From the NCBI GenBank assembly GCA_025093555.1, contig JAIWNF010000083.1, positions 79,415 through 143,414 on the forward strand: DNA of 64,000 bases, read 5' to 3'. The translations under genes were made by a program, and so were the position numbers. The notes under the pieces were generated by a model. It was not told the origin of the DNA, searched no databases, and worked only from the letters and a program-made list of their open reading frames with translations. This DNA is from Circinella umbellata. Lineage: Eukaryota > Mucoromycota > Mucoromycetes > Mucorales > Lichtheimiaceae. Numbering within the stretch: the first letter of the stretch is position 1; each line of letters opens with the position of its first letter. This document shows positions 51,076-62,693 of this stretch, in pieces.

Positions 51076-53324
51076 AGTTTGGTGTTATTCTTAGCTTTCT
51101 TTTAATATTAGTTTTCTAAATAAAACAATCTATTATTCAATACTTAATAAGATGAAAAAAAAATAGTAAATAAAATCTACTAAACATAATGTACTCATAA
51201 ATAAAAAGGGACAAGGCCAGGACACTTGTTTATAAACTAAATAATAATAATGCACCCACAGTGGTTTACAGCACTCACAAAAAATATATTTGGTCTTCAA
51301 CAAGTACGTATCTACCACACAGGTCATGGCTATGGTGATCAGAGTTGGTTCCGAAAGTGATCAGGGTTGACGCTGAAAATGTGATTAATGTAAATTTCAT
51401 TATTCACTGGCACTCAAGAACAAAAATAATGTTTATTGCTGTATAGGAAACGTTTGTCAAGAAAAACGTGCATGCGGGAACTCTATTGTCAAAGTCACCT
51501 GGGCTTACGGGCTGGATTTTTAGATGTTGTTGAGTAATGATCTGATTGATAGAGAGGGGCTTAAACGCTATGTCTCTCTCTTAAATATAAATACGTAGTC
51601 ATAAGAATAATTGATAATACTAAAAGACTAACACTTTGTTATTACTCTTAGTATCACAAGGGATACAGTCGTTTCTTGACTACTATAGAGGCTATTTATA
51701 TTTTTATTACGTAACAATGTTGATAAGAACACTATGGCTGTCTTTGCCAATATAAAAGACATTTATCAAAATAAAAGATTTATTGCATTATAAAATTGAA
51801 CAGTGATATAACAAATAAATATATATATATATAATCATGGATCCTAGTATACTATATCACACTATAGTACTATTCATTAATGGGTTGGTTTTATTTTTTT
51901 TGTTTTTTCATCAAGCCCCCAATTACTTTTTGTTGTTATTTTTTGTTGTTTTCTATTGTTTCATGGTGATAATGATATATTCAGCTCTTTTCTAAATTGA
52001 TTGAGCTGTCGATTTTTTGATTGATATATAGTGGTATAGCATCTTATTAAAACATGACTTAACTGCATTAAATCAATTTTGTGTTTTATGCATTTCAGCT
52101 CATATACAGCAAGTAATTAATTGACTAGATTGCCCAAAAAAACCCCTCCTTATTGTTAAATATATAGTTGTGTATTTTATGGGCATAAAGATATGTGCTG
52201 ATTTTTTACTCTAAATATATAACTTCTGGATATCATGTAGATGATGCTTTCATAATATCAATCACACTTTTATTAATGGAAAGAAAGGTACATCAGTAAC
52301 ATTGAAAGTTCTCTCTGTGTATCACTTCCAGAAAGCCTCAGTTTATTCTTTGTCCAAAGAAAACAAAGAGAAGTAATGGCACAAGCAAAGAGGTACCTGA
52401 AGTAAATTCAAGAGTTAAAAGCAGAATAGAACACTATATAGAGTTTATTATTGAATAAGTAGATACTTGTGATGCTGATAATATATAAGATAAATTCCCT
52501 AACAAGATACAAGTTATACAGTAAGTAGATTTATTAATAAAATACGGCATTTTTTTTATAAAGTAGACCATTTACTATTTAGTTATTAAATAATTCAAAC
52601 ACCAACATCAGAGAATTGTAGGTATAAACACGTTTATTTTCTACCATACCCACCATTTCATTGTAACTGCATTGAAGTATTTTCTATAATGTTAAGGCTG
52701 GTGTTATGCGTGAAGGGTCTACTAAGGACAGAATTCTAAACAGTTGGGTACGTACCAGAGCTAAGCTTAGCTATCACCTTGAATTTTGTCAAGGAGGGTC
52801 ATGATGCTATTCAGTTCTTTGATATAAGTAAAGCTAAGGAAGCCACTTTATAGTTGAAAAATGTTTTTTTCTTTGTTTTTGAACTTCAGTATTTTAAGAA
52901 ATATGTTGTAATGCATAGTTATTTCTGGATAAGTTTGATTTTCGGTAAGATTATTAAGTGTATTTAAGAGCATCATCCACTTTCGAGATAATTGTATGCA
53001 CGCAAAAAAAAACCATCATGTACAAAAGCAGTTTAAAAATTCAGTATATGAAATTAATATATACTCCAGCCGAAGAAATAACACGTAGTAAATTGAATAA
53101 CAACTCAAAATCGTAAAAAAGATTCCAATAACATAATACTGAAGGTAATAGCATAACATAATCTTTTGTTCCACAAGGTTACTTTTATAAATTTTATCTT
53201 AAAATTCTTTCTATACTCTACTTTTTGTATGATTGCCAAAAGATAAAATATTTATTCGTCCAAAAGCTGAGTTTTGTTGGCAACATTTTATTAATCTTTT
53301 TCTTTTTCTTTTTGTCACAATATT
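51076..53324. other. Gene-free AT-rich interval
   Basis: No gene is supported in 2.2 kb between the receptor kinase and the ketoacyl synthase. The sequence has no long frame and no repeat that I could pair. The CT-rich final 50 bases probably form the leader of the next gene. Confidence 0.6.
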
Positions 53325-55264
53325 ATGGCACGTCGCGTCGTAGTAACAGGTCTTGGCTTAGTCTCACCAGTAGGTGTTGGGGTTAAACACGCTTGGACAA
53401 ACTTGTTAAATGGTCATTGTGGCATTACCTCACTTATGGATAAACAAGAATATGAAAACCTACCCGTCCAAATTGCAGCATTAGTACCTCAAGGGTCAAA
53501 AGAAAATGGTGAATTCGATTCAAAAGAATGGCTCGATCGAGGTGTACGTTTTTTCTTTTTCTGATAAATATATATCTGTCCATGAAGATACTTGATGACG
53601 AGAAAATTGAAATTACTTGAATATTCACTATAGGACGAACGCGTTATGGCTCCTTTTACTCAATATGCTATTGCGGCTGCTCGACAAGCTTTAGCTGATG
53701 CTGAATGGATCCCTAACAACGAAGCTGACAAAGAGCGAACGGTAAAAGAGAAAAAGGAATAATAAACCACCAGTCACTTTCTTTTCTTATTCTATATATT
53801 CCTGTACTCTCTATAATCTTATTAGGGTGTTTGTATTGGATCTGGTATGGGTAGTTTTGAAGATATCGTATCAACAGCTGTTTCATATTCAACTGCGGTA
53901 AACAACGATGATAATAATAATAATAATAATAAGCGCACAAACTCCTATTTTCCATTCTTTTCTTTATGTCTCATTTTTTCTAATGCATAAGAAATTATTT
54001 ATGATATTTATAGGGATACCGTAAAGTATCACCCATGTTCATTCCTCGTATTTTGATCAATATGGCTGCTGGTCATCTTACAATGAAATACGGTTTCCAG
54101 GTAAAAAAAGAAAGAAAAAACTTATTTGCAAACCGAAAAAAAAAAAATTACTCATACAGTTAGATGGAGAGTTTATAGGGTCCTAATCATGCAGCGTCAA
54201 CAGCATGCACAACAGGTGCACATTCTATAGGAGATGCTATGCGTTTTATTCAATATGGTGATGCAGATGTCATGATAGCTGGCGGTAGTGAAGCATGTGT
54301 ACATCCATTGGCTATCGCAGGATTTGCAAAGTAAATGATAAATGGATAATAATTGTTTCATCAGTGTAATGTGGGGAAGAGGAGGAGGAGAAGAAGAAGG
54401 AGATGAGGGGGGGATGACATCTATGAACAAGAAAAGGTAGTAACCACAAATATCCTATAAATATAAAATAAAACTATAATAGAGCAAAATCACTTGCAGC
54501 ACAATATAACGATAATCCTACTGGAGCTTCAAGACCTTTTGATGGTGATCGTAGCGGATTTGTTATGGGTGAAGGTGCTGGCATGATTGTATTAGAAGAT
54601 TTGGAACATGCAAAAAAACGTGGTGCAAGAATTTATGCTGAGTTGAAAGGATATGGATTATCTGGAGACGCAAATCATATGACTGCACCTCCGCCTGATG
54701 GTGCTGGTGCTGTCAAATCAATGCGTCGTGCTTTACAGGTGGCCAAGTTATCTCCAGCTGATGTTGGTTATGTGAATGCTCATGCCACAAGTACCCCTGT
54801 TGGTACGTGTTCTTCTGCTCATCCCTATTTTCATGTTTAATCTAATACGTTCGTTATCTTATATAAATATATAGGTGATGCCGCCGAAAATTGTGCTATT
54901 AAAACTGTTTTTGATGGGTATTGGGATAAAATTAATGTTTCTTCAACTAAAGGTGCTACAGGACATTTACTTGGAGCAGCCGGCTCAGTTGAAGCCATTT
55001 TCACCATTTTATCATTATATCATGTAAGATTTTTTAATAACTCTTTCTCTCTTCATCATTTATCCAAATAATAAACTTACCAACTTAAAATAAAAATAGA
55101 ATATGTTGCCGCCCACATTAAACTTACATCGACTAGGCGACGAATTTAATCTTAATTATGTACCACTTGTTGCTCAAGAACATAAAGAAATTCGAGCTGC
55201 TTTGACTAATAGTTTTGGATTTGGTGGTACAAATGCATCTTTATGTTTTACCAAGTTTTTCTAG
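53325..55264 (+). CDS. cem1: Mitochondrial-type 3-oxoacyl-ACP synthase (KAS II/CEM1)
   Basis: Eight exons (53325-53543, 53634-53741, 53826-53897, 54014-54100, 54179-54330, 54483-54802, 54875-55023, 55100-55264) give 423 aa. The catalytic triad is complete: Cys172 in [10 protein letters not shown], His313 in [12 protein letters not shown] and His350 in [11 protein letters not shown], with the structural Lys345. N-terminal [15 protein letters not shown] and C-terminal [13 protein letters not shown] are standard for the family. It elongates acyl chains on acyl-carrier protein by decarboxylative condensation with malonyl-ACP in mitochondrial type II fatty-acid synthesis, needed for lipoate. No long targeting peptide precedes the enzyme, as in yeast Cem1, so import would rely on the basic first residues. 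The exon 1 donor at 53544 was chosen because it gives GDERVMAPF. Confidence 0.95.
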
Positions 55265-56397
55265 ATTTTTTTTCTTGCTTCTTTTCATCCTTCTTTTCAT
55301 TCTTCACGCTTCAATCTCAATTATTGCAAATATAAACTTGAAAGACAAAAGTATTTTTTAACCCCTTTTTTTGGTTATATTTCTTTTGTAATATACATAT
55401 ATTTGTTATTGTCATAGAGGATGATAACTCAAAGGTTTAAAAATTGTAAAATGGCAAAATTATTGACCAATTACACTATATAAAATAGCGATCCATGTTG
55501 CAACCGTGTCAACTATAGCTATCTATGTTGCAGCCGCGATGGGCATATGTATCTATATGAAACCATAGAACATGGTTATCAGAAATACTGTTAAGTTTTT
55601 ATTTAAATTGAATGCTGATAAATGGAATACCTTAAGTTATAATAGTAGAATTGAGTCTATGTCGTACTAATAGTAGTATATTATAGCAGATCAGCTTATT
55701 TTCTTGAAAAAATAATAATTCTTAGCTATAAGTTATGTATAGGAATATACTATACTGTACATATAGTATCAAAAAAAATAAGTAGATGTTATATATTAAA
55801 TTATAATGAATATGTATGTATGTATAGTATTAATTTCATATTATTTAATAAGAGTACATATTACTGTACAATTCTTCATATAAACTTATTCATTTATTTT
55901 ATTTTGGAATATTTTGCCAGATGAAAAAAACATAGAAGAGAATTAAAACTTCTTTCTAAATGTTGTTCTATTATCAATACCCCTTTAAAGCTGTACATAC
56001 ACTATAATTGATTTCTACGTATTAGTGATTTTATTATTATTATAGTCTGTCGAAACCTTGGGAAAAAACCAAAACATCCAGTACATCCAGAACATCCAGA
56101 ACATCCAGAACATATCTTTTAAGACCAGCGCAGAGAGTTTTCGCGTGAATTGAATCCTCTGTAAAAAAAGTCTCGGATTTCAATTAAAATAAGCCTGCAT
56201 ACATTAAAATAAAGAAAAAGTCTGTCATTTTATATTTCTAAAAAACAAAAAGTTTAAAATCTAATTTGTTGATTTCTTTCTTGGGCTGATCTACTTTGCT
56301 CCCAAGTCTTCAATATTGACCATGAATTTCCAAGAGACTGGGATACTTGATTTATATAACAAGCTGCAACAGGTGAATAGTTGTTTGTAGTAACTCT
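55265..56397. other. Gene-free AT-rich interval with a 9-bp tandem repeat
   Basis: After the ketoacyl synthase stop, the sequence is AT-rich without a supported gene. At 56074-56109 the unit ACATCCAGA (first copy ACATCCAGT) repeats four times. Small variant repeats (CCATGTTGCAACCG / CTATGTTGCAGCCG) occur at 55492-55537. Confidence 0.6.
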
Positions 56398-56850
56398 TTA
56401 TGCTTGCTCAGTTAATCTTTCCATTGCTTGATGAAAACTTCTCAAGCTTTCTTCAAATAATACATCTTGTGAAAGACTCTTAATTTGGCCTTTAGATGCT
56501 AACAATGGGAGGGGTGATGAATACTGTACTACAAGCAAGTTCACATTTTCACTCCTGTTAAGTAAGTACATATGTTTACACATTGCACTTCTCTGTAAAT
56601 CATTGTATTATCATCAAGGGCAATTGTGAATACCTTTTCAGGGTCAGTAAATGACTTAATCTTAACATGATTTTCATCCTCCCAAACAATAAGATCAACT
56701 GCAACAACATCTGAAATATTTCCAGGAAACAAAGGGAAAATAATATAATAGATAAGGAACAGCCTTTATTTACTAAAAAAATTAAAATCTAAACTATCGA
56801 AAAAAAGAACTTACCTGGAATCATGTCTGCAGCTGTTACCGTTTAGGTAA
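56398..56850 (-). pseudogene. Broken spliced gene fragment, unknown family
   Basis: On the minus strand, a short exon-like piece ending about 56816 (VTAADMIP, donor GTAAGTTC) joins at TATTTCAG to a coding block at about 56723-56580 (VVAVDLIVWEDENHVKIKSF...IYREVQC). The same protein character then resumes in another frame to a stop at 56398 (NLLVVQYSSPLPLLASKG...FHQAMERLTEQA). The switch around 56560 needs a frameshift or a 25-nt intron, too short for splicing, so I read it as a disrupted gene. It has no start codon and no family match that I know. Confidence 0.4.
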
Positions 56851-57654
56851 TATTGTAACCAAGAGCTCAAGCTTGGGAAAATAAGCTTGAGTTGTACAGA
56901 TGGGCTTAGCCCATATAAATAGTTATTACACCTATTAAATAAAAAATAGGCCCCTTTTTATCTCTCTTTTACACTTTTCGATTACTTTTCTATTTCATTG
57001 TATCATTATTGACCTGAAATAACTATAGACTGTGTTTAGTCTGTAACAGCAGCATTATGGCGCGCTACTTCATTTTAATTGCTGATGCTTGCATGTATTC
57101 TAAGCCTTGTTTGTACATGCTCTGCTATAATGCCATTTAGTACATTATCTCAAAGGATATATACTAATACATCTGCACATTGTCTCTTGAGTTTTCTAAG
57201 GTAAGCTTCTTTGAGGGGATGGTGTTATGCTTCAACATATCTTTCATGTTCATATGACCTTGATACTAATTATAATTAAATGTAAACTCTTGGGCACTAC
57301 ATTTACACTACTTCAAAAAAAAATATATTACCTGACGCCAAGCATTGCATCACTTTTCTTTCTGGGGTAAATACTCTGCATCGAAATATGCTTGTAAAGC
57401 AGACATATCCCATTCCCCTTCATGCTCCATACAGAATATCTGTAACTCGACATATGCCAGCTCAAAATCTTCTTCTGTTCCTGCTCATAACATATTGTTT
57501 AACCTATTAAAGACTTTATCCCAAATCATCTTCACATGAAGTAAAGATGTTGAAAGGCCTAGGCGTACACATACTTTCTTTGCAATGTTTTTATGCCATG
57601 CCCTTTACATATGCTAATGACAAATCAAAGCTTACACAGAGTCACCATAGTTGA
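56851..57654. other. Gene-free interval before the LINE 3' end
   Basis: No gene is supported. The sequence is less AT-rich than the flanks and could be old mobile-element debris, but I could pair it with nothing in the window. Confidence 0.4.
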
Positions 57655-57908
57655 AAATTTTTGTTTATTTATTATGGAAGACTAAGTGACATTCGTCTAT
57701 AGACATACAGTCGCTTCCTTGTGGTACAAAGGGATAAGAATATATATAAAAAATAAATAGTAAGAGCGTTGGTACCATAACTAAAAAAAACCCTTAATGG
57801 GAAAAAAGTTTGGTGGAGGAGTAATTGGGGAGTAATGAGAAGATGTTTAACTTAGGTAATAAATAAGAAGACAATGTACATGGTAAAGGAAGAGTTACAA
57901 AGAGAAGC

Positions 57909-58488
57909 TTATATATTGGGAGGGGATGTAATTGAGGTGGCTGCCTGAAGGGCTTCTTCGGGGGCTGGTTCTTCAACATAACTATATGTGTCAGCAGGAT
58001 GACTGAGCCTGTCTATTTCCCGAAGTACATGAAGTAAGGCGGGCCAAGTGGATTGCCATTTGCCAAGGGTAAGACCAACTTCGGAACGTGGTAACCTATT
58101 GAGAATATAATCGATAGGTTGTTGAGGTGGAACCAAGTTTGAAATAGGGCCAAACGCTTCGAGTAGGTTTTTTAAAAGATGTTGCAAAAGTGAGCAGGTG
58201 CTATAATGTTCTCTGGTCGCTGTTGTTGCACCACAGCGACAGTCTTGTAGCGGGTATGAAGGCAGTCAGTGCATACGCCATTTAATTAAACGATGTCGAT
58301 CTCTGGAGGTAACTGGTAAATAAAGAATTGGGTCAATGCGGCGGTCGGTTCGAAGACATTGTATTGTTTTTCTGTTTTTGCCTCGCTCAGTATATTCTTT
58401 GTCTCGTTTTTGTTTGACTGTATCCTTGATTGGACATTGTGGTGCTTCTGGTTGGTTTTTTATCTGTTTATATAACTTGAGGTAAGGA
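57909..58488 (-). pseudogene. Disrupted C-terminal segment of LINE ORF2
   Basis: Downstream of the ORF2 stop, the protein continues in another frame (DHWKKLSINNPYLKLYKQ), which puts a frameshift at about 58510. It then meets an in-frame TGA at about 58276 (in R-M-H-stop-L-P-S-Y-P) and runs on to 57909. The piece after the stop contains D-C-R-C-G-A-T-T-A-T-R-E-H-Y-S-T-C, the C-x-C...H-x3-C zinc knuckle usual at the end of LINE ORF2 proteins. Two lesions thus separate the reverse transcriptase from its C-terminal zinc knuckle. Confidence 0.75.
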
Positions 58489-61386
58489 TTATTTATAGAG
58501 AGTTTTTTCCAATGATCGTGTTGTTTGTTTGTTCCATAAAAATGATAGCTCGACCGCTCGTGTGATGGTTGTTACTGGTAGTGATTGGAGTCGAACTAGG
58601 AATTTAAGCTGTAAGGTGCGACTTCTTGATTGCATAGAGGGGAGGTCAGCCAATACCAGGGGAATGATTGTTGGAAATTGTTTACCTATATTCCTATTCA
58701 ATGCCATTTTAATACATCCTTCTTGTGCTTTATTGAGTTGTTTTTGATTTGTTGGTGATAGTGGTACTATTGCTAATCCATACTCAAGTACAGGACGGAC
58801 AAAAGTTCTATAGGCACGTAGAGCGGGCCATAGGCCCACACCGTATTGATGGATGCCAAGTTGACGTAGTAATGCCATATTGCTAATGGCTTTTGAGATG
58901 CGTTGGCTGATGAGCATGTCGATGTCGATACCTTTGTAGTTAAAAGGTATGCCAAGGTATTGAAAGGTGGAGACTTCAGTGAGTGGTGTGTTATATAATG
59001 TAAAATTACTTGGACTTTGGTGTTGATGATTGATTATTATGTCTTGTGGTGGTTTTATAATTGCACATTTACCAGGATGCCAATGATACCCGAGTTCCTT
59101 TGAATGTTGTTCGGCAATTGAAAGCAAGTGAACCATATCACTAGGCGATCCCAAAAGGACGACATCATCTGCGTATAAGAGAGAAGAAACTAGAGTTTGT
59201 TCTTTGTCTGGTCTATGTTTTTTAGGTCTTCCATGTTTCCCACCTTGGTATAGTTGCGATTGTGCTAATTCCTCATTAAGATTGTTTGTTGGTGTTGTAC
59301 GAATTAGAAGAGGGTGTGTACCTTTTGACATTAATCGGATACGAAGTCTCCGTGGAAGAGAGTTAATAAATACTGCATATAAAAGTGGGCTAAGAATAGA
59401 TCCTTGTAAAACACCGCGTTTTGGATATATATATCTTGATTGAAAATTTTGTAAAATTACAGCAATTCGTACATCATCAAACATGTGACGGACTAGATGG
59501 AACAGAGCGCTCGGCAGGTAATTCTGCAACGTTGACCATATTATGTCACAATTAACACCATCGTAAGCACCAGAAATGTCCATAAAGCAAGACACAATTG
59601 GCTCGTTATATTGTCTTGTATATTCTTGTATTAGCATGTGAAGCGAGAAGGCTTGATCAAGTGCTCCCCGATGACGGCGGAATCCTCCTTGTGCAATATC
59701 AAGACTTGGCATGGCTTGCATGAGTTTTGGTAGTAAACATCGCTCTAATATTTTACGAGATACATTGGTCAGACTAATCGGTCTGTAATTACTTGCAATA
59801 GTAGGATCGTCTTTTTTATATATTGGTACTACTTGGGCAGTACGCCATGATAAAGGAATATAAGACCAGTTCCAACATAATTTAAAAAACTTACTAAGAA
59901 CAGTGGACAATAGAAGTGCGATTGGTTTTAGCATGGCACCAGTAATATGATCATTACCTGGTGCTTTTCTAGCCCCAAGTTTACCAATGATAGCTGCTAT
60001 TTCAATATCTGTAAAAAGATCGTCTGCTGGTGTAATATTAGTGTTTTCCATAATATGAGAATATGGTATTGGTCGTTTAAGCGTTGAATAGTCACCACCA
60101 AAAACAGATGCGAGATGATTCACCATCATATCTGCTGCAGCTTGTGGTCCTTCTGGGTGTGAGAAAGTATGGCACGTTTGACGATTTTTTCGCATCCTTT
60201 TAATTGTAGAGTTAGCTTCGCTAACATCTGCATTACACAGTTTTTCACAGTGTTGTTTCCATGTTCGTCTACGTGTACGATTAATTTCTTTATTAAATTC
60301 ATCACATGCATGGGTGTATTTGTTCCACAGTTTTGCTCGAATAATAATGTTGTTTGGTGCTTGTCGCCATTTTCTATACATTGATTCACGATGGTCTGCT
60401 TTGTCTTGTAGGTCAGAGGTCCAAAACCAGTTCCAGTGTCGTGGGCGAATATTGCCTCGTTTCACACTATTATCTAAAGCATCATGAATTGCTGATGTAA
60501 GATCATGCCCCAATTGTTCAATTAGAGCGGTATTGGTGAGAGATTGGTGACTAGTATTGAGAGAATTATCCCTATCAAGTGAAGCATTGATGCCTTTAAT
60601 ATTAGCATGAAATGTTGATATATAAAGATTCTTAACTTCCAGATCTGTAAGGCGTTGTAGTTTCCAATGCTGTCGTGATGCATTGGTGGTTGGTAGGGGC
60701 TGCCAAGGTATATATGGAGTGAAGGCAAGAGTGCATATATGATGACATGAGTTGAGTGAGTGTTGATCATATATTTTTAGTTCTGGTCGATCGATGGCGG
60801 AACGGTGTGAAATAAAAAGATCAATGATGCTATTGCCTGTGGCTGTTCGGAAGGTAGGTTGACCTCTTGTTAGGGAACTATTCCAAATATGAAGGCCATT
60901 TGCAAAAAGCCATGGTTCAAGAACTTCTGTACCCCGTTTATTTTTATGATGATCACCTAAAAGAGTTGTTAGTCGAGCGTTAAGATCTCCAAATATAATT
61001 GTATGATGGTTGATGGCAAGGTTATCGAGTATGTTGAGACAGGTTGTATCGTCAAGAGATGGTGGTAGATATACCCCATGAAATGTATATGTACCAATGC
61101 AAAAGGAGAGTATATGTGGATTGTCATTTGGGTGTTGATGTATATGTAGGTTTAGATCAGGCCGAGCTAATAGTGATAGACCACCTTGGCCGCGAGGTTG
61201 AGATTCATTTTGTGTTGCATAATTGTGATACTGAAGCCAGTCAGTATAAAACCGCCCGCGGAGTAGATATGTTTCTGTAAGAAGGATAATGTCTATGTTG
61301 TTAGAAATACAAAAAGTAATAATTTCATCTGGTGATTTTTCAACACCAGTTGCATTAAATAGACCAATTTTGAGTCTATTTATCAT
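58489..61386 (-). CDS. LINE ORF2: AP-type endonuclease and reverse transcriptase
   Basis: 965 codons. Residues 1 to about 230 form an apurinic-endonuclease-like domain: LLTETYLL, GVYLPPS, FGDLNARL and NSIIDLFISH. The reverse transcriptase (about 470-800) shows NYRPISLTNVSRKILE, GGFRRHRGALDQ, FMDISGAYDGV, KRGVLQGSILSPLLY and the catalytic LLYADDVVLLG. Family members nick target DNA and prime cDNA synthesis there. There is no RNase H domain in the visible part. The start ATG overlaps the ORF1 stop as ATGA, so translation probably depends on reinitiation. The frame ends early (K-T-L-Y-K-stop) because of a frameshift; the rest lies in 57909-58488. Confidence 0.9.
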   Translation of the reverse strand: MINRLKIGLFNATGVEKSPDEIITFCISNNIDIILLTETYLLRGRFYTDWLQYHNYATQNESQPRGQGGLSLLARPDLNLHIHQHPNDNPHILSFCIGTYTFHGVYLPPSLDDTTCLNILDNLAINHHTIIFGDLNARLTTLLGDHHKNKRGTEVLEPWLFANGLHIWNSSLTRGQPTFRTATGNSIIDLFISHRSAIDRPELKIYDQHSLNSCHHICTLAFTPYIPWQPLPTTNASRQHWKLQRLTDLEVKNLYISTFHANIKGINASLDRDNSLNTSHQSLTNTALIEQLGHDLTSAIHDALDNSVKRGNIRPRHWNWFWTSDLQDKADHRESMYRKWRQAPNNIIIRAKLWNKYTHACDEFNKEINRTRRRTWKQHCEKLCNADVSEANSTIKRMRKNRQTCHTFSHPEGPQAAADMMVNHLASVFGGDYSTLKRPIPYSHIMENTNITPADDLFTDIEIAAIIGKLGARKAPGNDHITGAMLKPIALLLSTVLSKFFKLCWNWSYIPLSWRTAQVVPIYKKDDPTIASNYRPISLTNVSRKILERCLLPKLMQAMPSLDIAQGGFRRHRGALDQAFSLHMLIQEYTRQYNEPIVSCFMDISGAYDGVNCDIIWSTLQNYLPSALFHLVRHMFDDVRIAVILQNFQSRYIYPKRGVLQGSILSPLLYAVFINSLPRRLRIRLMSKGTHPLLIRTTPTNNLNEELAQSQLYQGGKHGRPKKHRPDKEQTLVSSLLYADDVVLLGSPSDMVHLLSIAEQHSKELGYHWHPGKCAIIKPPQDIIINHQHQSPSNFTLYNTPLTEVSTFQYLGIPFNYKGIDIDMLISQRISKAISNMALLRQLGIHQYGVGLWPALRAYRTFVRPVLEYGLAIVPLSPTNQKQLNKAQEGCIKMALNRNIGKQFPTIIPLVLADLPSMQSRSRTLQLKFLVRLQSLPVTTITRAVELSFLWNKQTTRSLEKTLYK

Positions 61387-62054
61387 TGATTATCTTCTTC
61401 CATCGGTTTCGATCCATCGTTCATGTTTCCAGGTTTTTCTGAAAACAACTGGCGAGCATCATCAGATGAGACTAAGAATTTACGACTACGGTGTTGAGGC
61501 TTGGGATTTTTTTCTTGGAATTTATTCCAGTATTCTTCTCCTATATGTAATGGATTATCAGTTGAAAGTGATGCAAAATAACGAAGGACAGCGACACCTA
61601 AATGTTTTTTGGGCATATGTAAACAAATAGCGAGCATGCGTTCTTGATGAAGTTTTTTTGCTTCTGTTGCACGTTCGTCTTCGTTGAGTTTTTTTAAGAG
61701 TTCTGGGTCACCAATTGTGGAAGATGCAGTGGGGTTAAAAGTGTCCTTTGGTGTGATTTTAGCTTGTGATAATAGGGCACGTAATTCCTTTTCATATGAA
61801 GCATGTATCAAGAGACCGACAACACCATGAGCTGGGAAATGAATATCGATGATACGTTCGTGTGCAATGTTTAGTAACCGTAGTGCTTTACGAACTTCAC
61901 TGTGGAGAGTTCTGTTTGGGGATGGTATATACACAATGGTATATCCTTTGACATCAGAAGCTGGTTGAAAGATGCGATGTGCCCATTTGAGGAGTTTTTC
62001 AGAAGGGGGCTGCATATTGGCTTTCTTTTTTGGTGCTACATTTTTACTGGTCAT
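61383..62054 (-). CDS. LINE ORF1 protein (RNA-binding-like)
   Basis: 223 aa from the first ATG. The frame stays open upstream through a Gln/Lys/His-rich stretch encoded by the CAA repeat, with no earlier ATG. A basic start (MTSKNVAPKKKANM) is followed by an alternation of strands and helices around GYTIVYIPSPNRTL and IIDIHFPAHGVVGLLIHASY, compatible with an RRM-like fold common in ORF1 proteins; this is inference. The C-terminal half is helical and charged. No CCHC knuckle is present. It presumably coats element RNA. Confidence 0.75.
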   Translation of the reverse strand: MTSKNVAPKKKANMQPPSEKLLKWAHRIFQPASDVKGYTIVYIPSPNRTLHSEVRKALRLLNIAHERIIDIHFPAHGVVGLLIHASYEKELRALLSQAKITPKDTFNPTASSTIGDPELLKKLNEDERATEAKKLHQERMLAICLHMPKKHLGVAVLRYFASLSTDNPLHIGEEYWNKFQEKNPKPQHRSRKFLVSSDDARQLFSEKPGNMNDGSKPMEEDNQ

Positions 62055-62150
62055 ATTTGCATATGATGGTGTAGCTTTCGGTTGGTGTTTTTGGTGCTTT
62101 GACTGCGGCTTTTGTTGTTGTTGTTGTTGTTGATCTATGTTGTATCCAAC

Positions 62151-62693
62151 ACATATTATTCATAAAGATAATTATTTGTCATTCTAATTATTAAAGTATA
62201 GCGTATCTTTAATTATGCTTTGCTGACATTTCGTGTATTTCCCTATTTGGACCATGATTTATAAGAACACAGAAGTCCGTCTTCTCTAATGATATAAGGT
62301 TACAGCTGCGTAGATATATCATATCGTCAACCGCTCAAAGTCTAATCTTAATATCATTAATCTTATATTCGTAATTCACACGGCCATGACAGATATAAAT
62401 CTTACGTATACACATATCAATATATCCCACTGATAATAAGATTCATATAAATAGAGATAATATTTTATTTTAATAAACTGGAGTTCAATTATTGTTCTTT
62501 TGGGTCTCGTTGACTTATTTACGTCTCTTTTATTTTATTATATTTGATTGATATAACATTTTTTTCAACGAATTCCTCGTTCTCTATCGAAATCTCTATT
62601 TCTCATTTTATTTTATATTTTTTTTATAAACACACACACACACACACACACATTTTAATTTTTACTATCCACTTACCTTATTTTAACTACACT
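62151..62693. repeat. Upstream region of the gag gene with (CA)n
   Basis: AT-rich leader containing a (CA)n microsatellite at about 62630-62652. No long terminal repeat matching the sequence after the gag gene was found. Confidence 0.6.

Larger units (their letters stand above)
57655..62150 (-). mobile_element. LINE (non-LTR) retrotransposon
   Basis: A minus-strand unit of about 4.5 kb with the order ORF1, ORF2 (endonuclease and reverse transcriptase), Cys/His C-terminus and 3' UTR. The 3' end (about 57664-57675 in plus coordinates) reads AATAAATAAAC in the element's sense, near a poly-A-like end. No long terminal repeats flank it. A CAA repeat (plus TTG repeat at 62114-62134) lies just upstream of ORF1. 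The exact 5' end and the target duplication are not resolved. ORF1 and most of ORF2 are open, but the ORF2 C-terminus is broken, so the copy is probably inactive. Confidence 0.88.

Noticed and set aside
53542..53633. Alternative donor two bases upstream for the ketoacyl synthase exon 1
   Set aside because: It would read R-T-R-L and lose the conserved DERVMAPF; the donor at 53544 preserves it.
60126..60389. Overlapping frames on both strands inside the LINE ORF2
   Set aside because: They are shadows of the reverse-transcriptase frame with no motif of their own.
62544..62693. Longer N-terminus for the gag protein
   Set aside because: The upstream part has no ATG at its start and translates T-rich DNA and the (CA)n repeat.
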